A stretch of 64,000 nt of DNA from Prosopocoilus inquinatus (Eukaryota; Arthropoda; Insecta; Coleoptera; Lucanidae), in contig CM069878.1 of the NCBI GenBank assembly GCA_036172665.1, positions 21,648,501-21,712,500 of the forward strand, in the 5' to 3' direction. A model generated the notes under the pieces. That model made no database searches and was not told the origin of the DNA. It saw only the letters and a list, made by a program, of their open reading frames with translations. Of this stretch, positions 36,872-47,300 are shown piece by piece. Within the stretch, counting starts at the first letter, position 1, and every line of letters begins with the position of its first letter. Both the position numbers and the translations under genes were made by a program.

Positions 36872-38009
36872 CAAAATTTTGACTAGATCAAAAAACTAAC
36901 AACGCGTTTTTTCTTTTTTTTTCGCTTTATTCATTATTAAACCACGTTGATTTAAACCGAACGAAATCGAAATAAAAGGGATGCAGCGGAGACTTTTAAT
37001 TCACCTTGAACACAACCGCTTTCTAAAATAACGGCAGTCCAAAGAAATCACTCAATAAATTTATTTTGAGAAAAACATTGTTGAGTTGTATGTCCAACAT
37101 GTGTTCGGACATAATCAAACTTTGAAATCGACTATGGAAAAGAAAAACGCTAATACAATTGGAATAAGAGAGGATGACAAATGGAAGAGAAGAGAAGGTA
37201 AGGGAATAATAGAAGAGAAAGAGAGAAAAGAAAAGAACGGAAAAGAAGGCTAAAACTCAACAAACTTTAAAATTAGTTTGCAAACCTTATACAAGGTCAC
37301 TGTTTTGCTTGAATCAGTAGTTCCGATGCTAACTGGTTTTCTTTTCCAAGGAAAGTAAGCTTTATTTCACCGATTTAGTATATGAAGAAATATCGTTTTA
37401 AAAGTTAAAAAGCAACAAAATAATTTGCATTGTGAATAATAAACTGCTTTGAATAATCCTAACAGAAATTATATGAGAAAAAATCGAGTTTAGGGTATAC
37501 GATTTTTTTCCCTAAAACACAAGAAGCATTGTCACCTAAAGTATTTGCTTTAAGGACATTAATTGCACAGTAAAGTTGCGCAAAGGACATTAATTGCACA
37601 GTAAATTAAAATTCTCCATTGCATGACCAGTTTGTATGTTGAAGGCAGAATTATAGGTACACTAACATCGATAAAATTTAGACAGAAAACTTATTACACA
37701 GACAGCTTCTGCAGCCGTAATACCGTATTTCTAATACAATAAACATCTCAACAAAAAAAAATCTTACTTATTACTAATACTATATCACTAGTAGGTATTA
37801 GAGCAATTCGATACGTTGACCTCAATCTAAACCCTCATTCTACAGTCGAAGTTTCTTTACACCTTACAGGTTCTGAACCAGAATGCTAGGGGATGATAAT
37901 GCTGATTTAGACTGGGGAAAATGTACAAGGCCAACTATCCTAATACCTAGTACGTTTTAACCGATAAAAAGTAACATAGAAACAAATTAAACGAGGCCAC
38001 GTTTTCTTT
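36872..38009 (-). other. mbl: Probable mbl 3' untranslated or downstream region
   Basis: This interval follows the mbl stop codon on the minus strand and contains no coding signal. A purine-rich tract lies at about 37165-37250 (a C/U-rich tract on the mbl strand). ggacattaattgcacagtaa is duplicated at about 37554 and 37587. The polyadenylation site was not fixed. Confidence 0.4.
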
Positions 38010-38867
38010 TTAAGTGGTTTTCAACTTTTTGTACGGCTGTAAGGTTACGTTGTTGTTATTTTGGGCAGCGGCTGCTGCTATATTCGATACGGGCGCCACG
38101 TTCGTGATTGGCGTGCTTGCGACTGTACCAGGGTATTGTGCCCCTAACAAACCGGGTGTTATGTTATGCGAAAGAAGTTGAGGGGTGGCCGTGGCTGCAG
38201 CAGCCGCCTGGGCAGCGGCGGCGGCTGCTGTAGGGTAAGGACTGCGTAAGAAGTAGGGGTTTATGAAAGCTGGGGGAGGTCTGGTGATGTTCAATAAGTT
38301 TGCTTGTTGCAAAGCATACGGATTGATGCCGAGGTTCAAACCCGACGCGTTAAGACCTGCCATTTGAAAAGTAGGGTAACGTGCAATTGCTGGTGGTGGG
38401 ATAGTCAAAGCTTGCTTATTCAGAGCTACACCGGTGTAGTTCAATGGATTAAGATGGCTAAGGTGGTTAGTAGCGGCGAGAGTCTGATTTGCAGCCGCTA
38501 ATTTCACGGCCTTGGCATAGTTTTGCTGAGCGACCTCCTTGGCCAAGACTGCTGGGTCTACTAGTGCTGTTTGGGAAGGCAGAGACGCTGTAGTACCGGC
38601 AACAGAAGTTGAAGCATTAGGAACTGAGATCTCGTTCTCTTTCGAGACCTGAGCTGTTGCGGAAACTGTTTGGGATTCAGCAACGGGAGGGGACGCACAT
38701 GATGTAGCGGGAGCAGGCGCTGGAGAGGCGGAATACTCACATGATACGGGCACGAAAGGCTGTTGAAGCTGCATTAATTGTTGGTAGGTAGTCGCGTTCG
38801 GCTGGTATACTGGAACACCAGACTTATCGGCTGCGGGCCTCTTGTACGGCATCATGCCGGGAAAGGC
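38010..38867 (-). CDS. mbl: Muscleblind, C-terminal coding exon
   Basis: On the minus strand, acceptor TTTTATTTTTCAG at 38868 opens 285 codons ending in TAA at 38010-38012. The start AFPGMMPYKRPAADKSGVPV then YQPNATTYQQLMQLQQPFVP and VSCEY is the conserved block following the zinc fingers in insect muscleblind. The rest is Ala/Ser/Pro/Asn-rich with two poly-Ala runs separated by one Gln, and ends LQPYKKLKTT. Muscleblind proteins are CCCH zinc-finger RNA-binding regulators of alternative splicing, chiefly in muscle and nervous system. This exon has no finger; the fingers lie upstream outside the window. Phase 0 joins it to the microexon ending YYDNF at 40482. The KRP and KKLK basic patches could contribute to nuclear localisation (inference). 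Confidence 0.97.
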   Translation of the reverse strand, partial: AFPGMMPYKRPAADKSGVPVYQPNATTYQQLMQLQQPFVPVSCEYSASPAPAPATSCASPPVAESQTVSATAQVSKENEISVPNASTSVAGTTASLPSQTALVDPAVLAKEVAQQNYAKAVKLAAANQTLAATNHLSHLNPLNYTGVALNKQALTIPPPAIARYPTFQMAGLNASGLNLGINPYALQQANLLNITRPPPAFINPYFLRSPYPTAAAAAAQAAAAATATPQLLSHNITPGLLGAQYPGTVASTPITNVAPVSNIAAAAAQNNNNVTLQPYKKLKTT

Positions 38868-39814
38868 CTGAAAAATAAAACACATCAATATTTACCAAAC
38901 AACACCAACCAATCAAAGCGAGAAATAAGCCAGTCTCACAAGCTTCAGGTTTATGATATAATCAAAGGATGAATTTACGAGCACAAAGTCAGAATTGAAA
39001 ATTAAATGAAACTGTGGCCAATCCTCCAAAGCAGTTTCAATAACCAAGCCAGCAACTAAATTGTTCTAACGAATCAGAGAAATGTTACTATTATTTGTTA
39101 AAATGGATTTCAAAATTGAAGGGAATTGATAACCAACCGTATGGAGGCGAAACTTTGCAGAAACTAGGATACTCCTTGGTTAATTAGAAATCGGTGAGAA
39201 AAACTGGTATGCAAACCACAGCAGTAAAAAAACAAAGAGCGCTAACGATGATGTTAAAGTGTCAAACAACCAATAAGTCTGGTGTTCTAAGTTTCTTGCC
39301 CAAAATGGTGCACATCCAAAATTCATCATCCATACACTATGTAAATAAGAAATTCAATTTCTAGATACACTAGAATAATAATAACGTGAAATATAAATTT
39401 AGCGTCTCCCCGAGATTACCAAGTTATGAATTGAAAAAAAGGAAGCTTTTAAAAAAATATAAGTTGGAGCACAGCATCGGGTGTCTAGATTAATATTTCT
39501 TTACAAATCATTTCTTTTCAATAACCAAAATAGATTCGTAAACAATATATAGGATTTCATGAACCACAGAAACTTACGATTTAAAGGGGTTTTCAATTCT
39601 TTATTCATTCTGACAATGGCACTCACTAAATACAGTCGTTAGTTGGTTTCACTGAGACCTTCGCTTTTCATACAGACAAAGTGAATGCAAGGAAAAGGAA
39701 ACGAGTCACATTTCTTTAAAACTGCATTCCAGATGTAGGACTACCAACAAGTGAAGTAGCGCATCAAATGACGCTACAAATTAATTAAATGAGGATAAAG
39801 TGAGTACCATTAGG

Positions 39815-40320
39815 CAAACAATGGGCACATAATCCACATAGAATGTAACTTCTGAAAGTCCTCTAAGTTGGTTTAGACATTTGGAAAGGGAAAGAAAGAA
39901 AAAAAAAGGAGCGTGTAAAGGTGTTAAAACAGAAAAACCAACAAAAAGTGTACGGAAGAAAAGGGAAGTCAAGACGAAAAAGTCGAGATTTTCAATATGG
40001 ACATAATTCACAGAGTGTAGTTGGAGAAGGTTTGCAAAGGAAGGTTGGACATCTGTAGGGGACAAGAAAAAAACTTTCCATATTGTCAAAACAAAAAAAA
40101 AGTGAACGGATAAAAAGACAAGTCAAGACGAAAAAGTCGAGACTTTCAATAAGCACATAATCCACAGAGTGTAATTGGAGAAGATTCGCAAAGGTAGTCA
40201 GGGCATCTGTAGTGGACAAGAAAGAAGAAAAAAACGTTCAAAATAGTAAAAACAGAAAAAAAGAAAGTGAACGGATAAAAAGTCAGGACGAAAAATTCTA
40301 GACTTTCAATACCAAACAGA
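39815..40320. repeat. Intronic tandem repeat, about 160-bp unit, three copies
   Basis: It sits in the mbl intron between 38868 and 40481. Each unit carries gtcaagacgaaaaagtcgag, cacagagtgtarttggagaa, and gcatctgtagyggacaagaa blocks at about 160-bp spacing. The first copy is the most diverged. The array ends about 160 bp from the mbl microexon's donor. Confidence 0.85.
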
Positions 40321-40481
40321 AACACCTGACGAAACGGAGGAAAGTATCCCAAGGAACTATTTTCTATAAGATCTTATAGTTATTATTTTTACTAAAAGAA
40401 AAAAAAAACAAATTCTTTCTTAACAGTTAAACATAGGGTTAATATTTAAATTATTTAATTATGCCACCTAAAATTACTTAC

Positions 40482-40523
40482 AAAGTTGTCATAGTAAAAC
40501 GATCCAACAGATTTCATGTCCAT
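40482..40523 (-). CDS. mbl: Muscleblind 42-nt microexon
   Basis: On the minus strand CTTTCAG|ATGGACATG begins, and AACTTT|GTAAGT ends, a 42-nt exon encoding MDMKSVGSFYYDNF. This is the conserved insect muscleblind segment just before the (Q)FSGM/AFPGM..KRPAA block, which supports the identification independently of its tiny size. Both ends are phase 0, so inclusion or skipping leaves the frame intact. This is as expected for a regulated cassette exon, although regulation is not shown by the sequence itself. A 160-bp tandem array lies immediately downstream in the intron. Confidence 0.93.
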
Positions 40524-42153
40524 CTGAAAGAGAAAAAAATAAAGCCTCATGAAATGAAACGTACCAAAATGACACATAAGAATTACAAAAAAAATATATA
40601 AAGCACTGAGATTGAGAGACAGTAATAAAAATATTTTGAATCTTTAAAGTAAGACTGTCTCAAAAGTCTCAAAATACTTAGTTAAGTAGCCTAAAATATT
40701 TCGCTTGCCGAGGCAGTAAACTTTGCCGCGGCGAACGCAATACGTACTAAAAATTTATTAATCACAAACAATAACAAAACGAACGTCAACGTATAAAATA
40801 TGAATAAGTATTTGCTGTAATTGTAGTTGCTAGAATGTTGCGAGTTCGAGAAAAAACAATAAACGAACAAAACGAATTAGTACGTAGCACGAGACGACGC
40901 CGACTCGTCGGAAAAACTGTAAATTTCAAACTAAAACAAATCAAGCCAATTGCTTTGCTGAAATAGTAACAATATGAAAGATGATGAATCGTACATGCAA
41001 TAATATAAAAAATAAAACATATAGGTGGTAAGTAAGCACAAAGCTTCGAGAATAAAGCGAAGGTCGATGGGTGTCTTTTCCTCTCTTATATGAATACTTG
41101 AATTGAAGCGAAACCAGCCTCACAACATGCTAACAACTTTTGAGGTAGCAGTTCGCGGCTTTCTACATTAAACGCCTCGTCAAAATACAAAAGCTTCACG
41201 TTCAAATCAAAATAAGTAACGCAAAAATGTACTACTAAAACTAAACTAAATAAAGGGTAGCAAAGCAACGCAACGAATCTTACTATCGAAGTCTTATCGA
41301 ACATCAAAGGAAACTTAAAGCTAAAATATTTTGAATGTAATCTAAAACTTAATTTAAATTATTAATTTAAGCTAAAAGGTAACCGACCTCCTCGAGAAAC
41401 CAGTGATATTGTAGGGGTAAAAAGGGTCGACGTTGAAACTGCTAAAAGAGTGCTCTGTATTTCTTGGTAATTGAGAAGAGAGTGATTAGAAGAATTCATT
41501 CATCATCATTTTTTACATGAAAATAGCATCAAATTGGAAAACTAAATTGAAATTCAATTGAATACCCCTCCCTTCTCTTTCCAAATTAGTTGCGTTACTT
41601 TTAAAACATGAAATGTAAAAATAAAAGAAGCAAAATCTGATATTTTAAACAAAAAATGTATGTACAAGAAAAACTACTGAAGCGACAACGATGTTCCTCA
41701 TTATACATGTGCAAAAAAAAATAATGAAAGGCTCTAGCAAAAGCACGACCACATTACAAGAAGCTCTGGTACCTTAACGCTACGCAAATAAAGGAACTTC
41801 TGTGGCTGATATACGCTAAAAATTAATTTCGTGTTACGCAGTATCATCTATTCCCCTTGGAACTGTTGTAGCCAATCGATAAAAATTAACAGTAGATAAG
41901 ATGCAAACCACTACCTATTATAAATTAGTGTCGGTGTGTTGTAAGTGTTAAGAATAATTGCACAGTGTACACGTACAGGGACTCGATGATGAAAGCTGCG
42001 TTAACGACTCAAGCTGAAGCTTCTGCTACATTAATGAATAAATCAATTCTTAAAAATAATATGATTAATAAAAGCACAGATTCCTTCGAAACAAAAGTGC
42101 GTTCCGGGATTAATTAGAGAATAATTACTGTTAATAATTACCGTCACAAGGGC

Positions 42154-42256
42154 TGGCCACACAAGAAGCGAGCAGACACAGGGTGTTTCCCGCGTAGGCG
42201 TCCACGTGTTTTGTACGAAATAGACGTAGACTGTCCGCGTTGTGTGTGGCCAATAC
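42154..42256. mobile_element. Small inverted-repeat element in the mbl intron
   Basis: ggctggccacacaagaagcg on the left is inverted against gcgttgtgtgtggccaatac on the right. A related pair (ggctggccacg / ggttagccacacac) occurs near 52603-52680. Confidence 0.6.
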
Positions 42257-42569
42257 TTAATTAAAATCAACAGAATTATTAATATTTTTCTAATTACTAC
42301 AAAAAAATCTTATAGTAGTACATCAAGTATACCATCAATTGTACTATGTATGTAAGAGTATGTATGCAAAATTAAATTTCATTAAAAGTAGTAACTTTGA
42401 TACATCAGTACACACTGTATTATGGTGGAGGTTCAAATGAATTTTCAATTCGATTTGATTGGCTAATAAATAAATAGGAACGCTCTTTTGTTTTAAGGAA
42501 TAATGCGCCGGGGTGTACACTGTACAACAGAAAAAAAAGTGTCATGCAAAGCAAAGGCGCAAATGGTAC

Positions 42570-42674
42570 CAGTAATATATCTGTGTCTGCGGTGCTAGGC
42601 TCACGGGGCCTCTTCTTGCCGATCTCGAGGGCGGCGGCAGCCTGGGGTGCCAGCAAGGGTGACACCGCAGCGGG
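42570..42674 (-). CDS. mbl: Muscleblind 105-nt coding exon
   Basis: On the minus strand, acceptor TACTAATAG at 42675 (with a branch-point-like CTACTAAT just before it) opens 35 codons ending at donor CTG|GTACCA. The peptide begins PAAVSPLLAPQAAAALEIGK and continues KRPREPSTADTDILL. Muscleblind proteins have an Ala-rich linker with a KRP-type basic motif in this position, between the last finger pair and the C-terminal block. The frame is phase 0 at both ends and compatible with the exons at 40523 and 38867. Reading through the donor gives an AT-rich tail and a stop at 42420, which could be an intron-retained C-terminus but looks non-coding. The preceding intron runs past the window end. Confidence 0.8.
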
Positions 42675-43127
42675 CTATTAGTAGCGCAGCAACAAGACCA
42701 AGCACATCCGCCCAACGGGAAAAATAAAACAAAAAACCAGCACTAAATTAATTTAATGTCAAATCACTTGGAGCCTCTTATTAAAAATAACCAGTGACAA
42801 AATTTCTCATCTTTTTTGGCCGCAAAAATAGCGCTGGCAGCAGGTTCAGAAACGTAACATACGCTCTAGATTTTAATGTGATTTTGTTAATGTGTGAGTT
42901 ATTTGTGGTGGAGAAAATCACAGTAAACTCTGGACGCATTGTGACGCAATTAGCAGGTAATAATTGATAGATAATGTGCAGGTGTGTTGGAACTTGGCGA
43001 AAGGCGAAGTCTGGTGGTGGCTGAAGCTTTAAGTTGATCATGCACTTCACCGGCTGAAATAGAATTATTATAAACCAGTACCATACATTATGTACTTTTG
43101 AAAATCTCAACTTTCGATTACAACTAC

Positions 43128-43358
43128 TACGTCGACTGCATTTGGGGCGTGAAATCTCATCTTTCCCATTTGTGTCAAGAAGTTTTGCATGTACAAGATT
43201 TTTATGATCGTTCATTCGACTTAAAAGTAAGATGTGAAAAGATCGCCCGTTGTCATGGAAATAATGTAAACGCAAGACTTCTGGAATTAAACGAGCGAGA
43301 CGGAAAAACCACGAGTGAGAAAGATGTGATTTCACGTTCCAGATGCATTCGACATAAC
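43128..43358. mobile_element. Foldback element inside the mbl intron
   Basis: Left tacgtcgactgcatttgggg then cgtgaaatctcatctttccc is inverted against the right end (reverse complement tatgtcgaatgcatctggaa then CGTGAAATCACATCTTTCTC). Arms continue through GAAGTyTTGC and TTwTATGA-like blocks. The repeat explains why both strands show open frames here with the similar peptides CIWGVKSHLSH and CIWNVKSHLSH. Confidence 0.75.
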
Positions 43359-43398
43359 GTTTCAGAACGTACTTAGCATACACAACAACATGCAATTT

Positions 43399-43612
43399 AG
43401 GGCTATTCTATAGGAGCGCTAAAATGCAGCAGTTGCAACGCCGCTTTAACGTCAGTTAAACAACTTACACTGACGTTTTCAGCGCTTTGTATGTCGGCGC
43501 ATATGAATTGTTCAACTGACGTTATCGCAGCGCTGCAACTGCTGCGTTTTAAGTGCCCGTATAAACTGACCTTTAGGACCATACTATACGAGCGCTGAAA
43601 ACGCATACAAAA
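43399..43612. mobile_element. MITE with partial second copy
   Basis: aaaatgcagcagttgcaacg then taacgtcagttaaacaa on the left pairs with the reverse complement of the right arm (aaaacgcagcagttgcagcg, TAACGTCAGTTGAACAA). A truncated copy of the terminus, actatacgagcgctgaaaac, follows at about 43581-43605. Confidence 0.82.
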
Positions 43613-43924
43613 AGCACGAAAAATTTTTTTCTCTTAAAAACATATTCGATGGATGAACTAAAGGATGTTTTTGGGTACCCTATTTATTGTACAAGATTTG
43701 GTTAATTTTTTAAAATGAATATAAAATTTTGGGCTGCAGATACGGTTCGAAGATAGAATACAGATAGTTTTTGATTCAATTGAACCTGTGATACAATTTT
43801 CTAAATGTACAAAACATTGTACAATAAATAGGACAATGTGAAAAGGTCTTAAAACTATTTTTGAAGCAAGATCTGAGCCAAAAAAAAATATCTTCTTAAC
43901 ATAAATTACATAAAAATAACGTGA

Positions 43925-44000
43925 TTTGGTCGCGCGATTCAAGTGATTCAGCAGTGCGGCTAAATCGCGTTGCTAAGCAGTATGAAAGCGGTTTAAATGT
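43925..44000. mobile_element. Degenerate copy of the 6.8-kb MITE family
   Basis: gcggctaaatcgcgttgcta then gcagtatgaaagcggtttaa resembles the terminal arms at 6823-7020. Confidence 0.5.
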
Positions 44001-44167
44001 CGGAAACTTATTTCTCCTGGCGACATCACTGACCAGGCAACCCAGAAACTTGATGTAATAGGAGTGTACCACAAGAAAAGAGAGCAGTACAATGTACCAA
44101 AAATAATTTATTCTGGCATTGGGCATTTTTTGAACATTGGAATGGAAAAGAACGTCAGGGTCAGAAC

Positions 44168-44595
44168 ACGTGAAAAGACAACAAGCGAACAACAAAAATT
44201 ACTAGTTGAAGGCCGAGGAAATTAGTACAAGTGTCAGTAGACGACATCAGAAGAGATAACCAGACGACACTAGACGAACAACTGGCAAGAAATGGCACCA
44301 AATTTCTAAACATAACCGGGTTGGAAAGGGAGTGGAAGAGGTCTCTAGCCAGCAAATGATAAACCAAGGGGAAGAGGACAGACGAACGACAAAATTTATT
44401 AGTTGAAGGTCGTGACAAGATAACAGACGGACAACAAAAATGACTAGTTGACGGCCATGGAAATTTAATATTGTGTAAGCAGACGATACCAGAAGAGATA
44501 ATCAGATGATGTTAAACGAACATCTGACAAGAAATGGCGACAAATTCTTAAACATAATCTGGCTTCGAAGAGAGCGAAGGAGGCTTTCAAATTAA
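44168..44595. repeat. Tandem duplication, about 242-bp unit
   Basis: Two copies of a unit with aacaacaaaaattactagtt, gaaggccgaggaaatt, cagaagagataaccagacga and aagaaatggcaccaaattt start near 44170 and 44413. A partial copy of the first part lies between them at about 44372-44412. One plus-strand frame resembles the C-terminal tail of LINE-type polyproteins (DDIRR...LARN), but too weakly to claim. Confidence 0.75.
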
Positions 44596-44599
44596 TTTA

Positions 44600-46700
44600 T
44601 GTAAAACAAATGCACCTTATATTTCCAGAGTAAATTGATCATTTAAAATTTTATCATATCAAGTTTATCATTTGCTGGTTTGAGCCATCAATCAAACTTA
44701 GACGCTTATTGGTGTGTTCGGTTGAAAAGTTTAAAGCGTCCAAGTGAACATGGCTTAAGTCAAATTTATAAATTTGAATCAAAGATTACACCTGTAACCA
44801 AAACTATGTAACTTAAAAGTTAACGAAGTTGTTTCATTATGGAACTAATCTATTTTTAGTACTTATAATTTCAGAAGGTATGTGGAAGTTCCTGCCGTTG
44901 GCTTCTGAGATAGATCCGAGATAGGTGTGGTTTCTTTCATTTTCCAGTTTAACCTTCAGTTTATAATAACCAAGGAAAAGAAATCGGGCAACTTGTTCCA
45001 AGCTCAGTACGAAAATTTAAAACTCGAACTGTACTAGCTCCGTCCGGAGTATTTGGAAGGGAGTTATCTCATCTGGCTGCATCGGGGACGTCGACATCGA
45101 CTTGTACCCGATCTTATTGTTTGAAATTAAATATTAAAAGTAAGTGGTGATTTGCAGCGACTATCACATGCATTTTTATATTTTCAAAGATAAACTTTCT
45201 TCTATTTGCTCTCTAGGATGTACGAAAAACGTTTTTGACGAATAAATACATTATAATCGTTTAGTCGTCGAAGAAAAAGCCTGAACTAACTAGCATATCT
45301 TCCCTTTCCACTCAATGACAATTAGAAGCATCGCAGCCGCGCAAAGGTGGAAGGAGTGAACAGTATATTCGGCGTGAAAAGCGTCCGTAGTAATAAGTGG
45401 ACCCAATTCTGAAGCTTGATTATAACCGTATACTTATATACTTCTATGGGAATAAATTGAAGTTTAAAGTTAAACTGAGATGGAAAAACCAGGCTTTAGA
45501 AACGATTATCTCTCCTTCATCGTGAAATTGAGAAAAATGTAATTTGAACATTCCATGAATATGTGGTAGTATAAATACGAAAACAATTCGAGCCTTGAGA
45601 ATTCAATCACTTCCAAAAAACTCGGAGAATTCGAACCAAGAAGCAAGCCCGTTGTCAGTGAACTCCACCAATTCGGCTACGCAACCGCCTTAATTTAAAA
45701 GGTTCAATCGGATTTTCGATAATTAACAAAGATTTATTTTACGCAAGTTCTTCTCAAATTTACGACCTATTTGAAATTCTTCAGTTTTGAAAAAGTTTTC
45801 TTCTTTGAAAATACTATTAACGAACATAAAGGATGATTGCCTTACTTGTTCACACAAATTCAAAACTACTGACTTGACGTAAACGAAAATTAAAGAAATG
45901 TTTCAGTCAAACTTAGGACTGATTTGGAATTCTTCAGTTTCAAAGAAAAATTATTAACGAATACAGAATATGAATGCCTATTACTTGTTCATACAAGTAT
46001 TGCATTCTCATAGAAATGTTGCCCTCATTTGTCATCCTTCTTTACACTTAAATTTGGCAATAATTCCAGGAATTTTCAAGGAAACATAATTCGTAGAAGG
46101 CGGTAAGCTAGTTTTCACTCAACACCAATCGATGAATTAGTGCCTCCTCGGATTTTGACGATTAAAATACTTGGTAGTAATTGAAATATGTTCGAAATTT
46201 GAAATATGTTTTGTCGAAATTAAGGTGAGGTAAAACCAGTTGCAAGACAGAATGGTTTCTATCAACTCTCTCGCTTCTAAAAGATCTAAATTGAATTGAC
46301 ATGCGCGTTTAACATTTAGGCCCGTTCGATATCACGTACGAGTCGATACAAAATCTTGTACAAATTAAGAGAAATAGACTACCACAGTGTGCACAGTGTG
46401 AGATACAACTTTGTAACTTTGTGTAAAACATTTTATTTCAAAACTTTCAAGGTACCAAACTTTTTGAGTAGAACATGTTTGATTACTAACAGTATTTTGA
46501 CTTCCGCAGATGATTAATATTCACCATTCCCACTCACTGGTTTTCTTTTTACATGATGTTGAAACGTTCAACCGCAAATCTCAGGGAAAATTTTGGATAT
46601 TTTTCTTTGACTGAAGACAAACCATTCTTGCTCTGCATGAATAGAGTCTTCTGAAGGATTGGCTTGTCAAAAACCTTCTTAATTGCCTCTGTAGTTTTTC
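44600..46700. other. mbl intron, no gene recognised
   Basis: AT-rich intronic sequence with a decayed half copy of the 35.3-kb MITE near 45405-45500 (gaagtttaaagttaaactga). No exon with convincing splice sites was found. Confidence 0.4.
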
Positions 46701-46730
46701 TTTGTTTCCAAAAAGAAAGATATATCACAT

Positions 46731-47300
46731 CTTGGGCCTCATAACGTACGGAGAAAATTAAAAGGGTAGCTAGCGGAGATCAAATTAAAGATAAACTTTT
46801 GGTATAAATCAATAACTAAAAAGTTACAAGAGTTTAAAATGAAATTAATTAACAAGCAAAAATTACCACCCGCAGTAATATTTTACGTTCTAAATACAAA
46901 TTTGGGGTATTTAAGAGTTAACTAAATACATGAAACAACAATTTAAAATAAATGTAGTCATGTATAAATTAAGGCTATTTCATTTTTCCTTTTAATACTC
47001 AGAAAACGTTCTGCATATTATTGAAAACAAAACTAGAAAACAGGTCGACGTAGGTATTATGTGAATGGTGGTTTTGATAAATTTAGAGTTTATTTAATAA
47101 TTAAGTTGCTGTTTATGAAATAAGTATTATTAATTAAGAAGATATATGTAGGTGTAAATTGAAGAAGAAATTAAGAAACTTAAACTGCTGTTACTCTCTT
47201 ATTATTTGAATTTTAAATAAGAAAGAAACTTTATTTCATCTCCTGTAGCAGCCCTATCAAGCTCCTCCGTACGTTATGAGACACCCAGTACGTATGTTGA
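46731..47300. repeat. Inverted pair of retroelement-leader-like sequences
   Basis: tgggcctcataacgtacgga at 46734 is inverted against the reverse complement of about 47270-47292 (TGGGTGTCTCATAACGTACG). Both are followed inward by GGAGATnAAAT-type sequence. The left member also matches the minus strand near 63590-63720, which lies upstream of a Copia-type gag relic, over more than 100 bp (shared TGAAATTAATTAACAA). They are therefore probably solo pieces of that element's leader or LTR edge. Confidence 0.5.

Noticed and set aside
39781..40352. Overlapping minus-strand frames sharing an ESLDFFVLT-like peptide
   Set aside because: The similarity comes from the 160-bp tandem repeat, not from a protein-coding repeat.
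42781..43395. A 204-codon open frame on the minus strand in the mbl intron
   Set aside because: Its first half is the foldback repeat 43128-43358 (which yields similar peptides on both strands), the rest has no domain and AT-driven codon use. Treated as chance openness.
43896..44418. Two minus-strand open frames with Cys- and Leu-rich peptides
   Set aside because: They overlap a MITE remnant and the 242-bp duplication, with no domain recognised.
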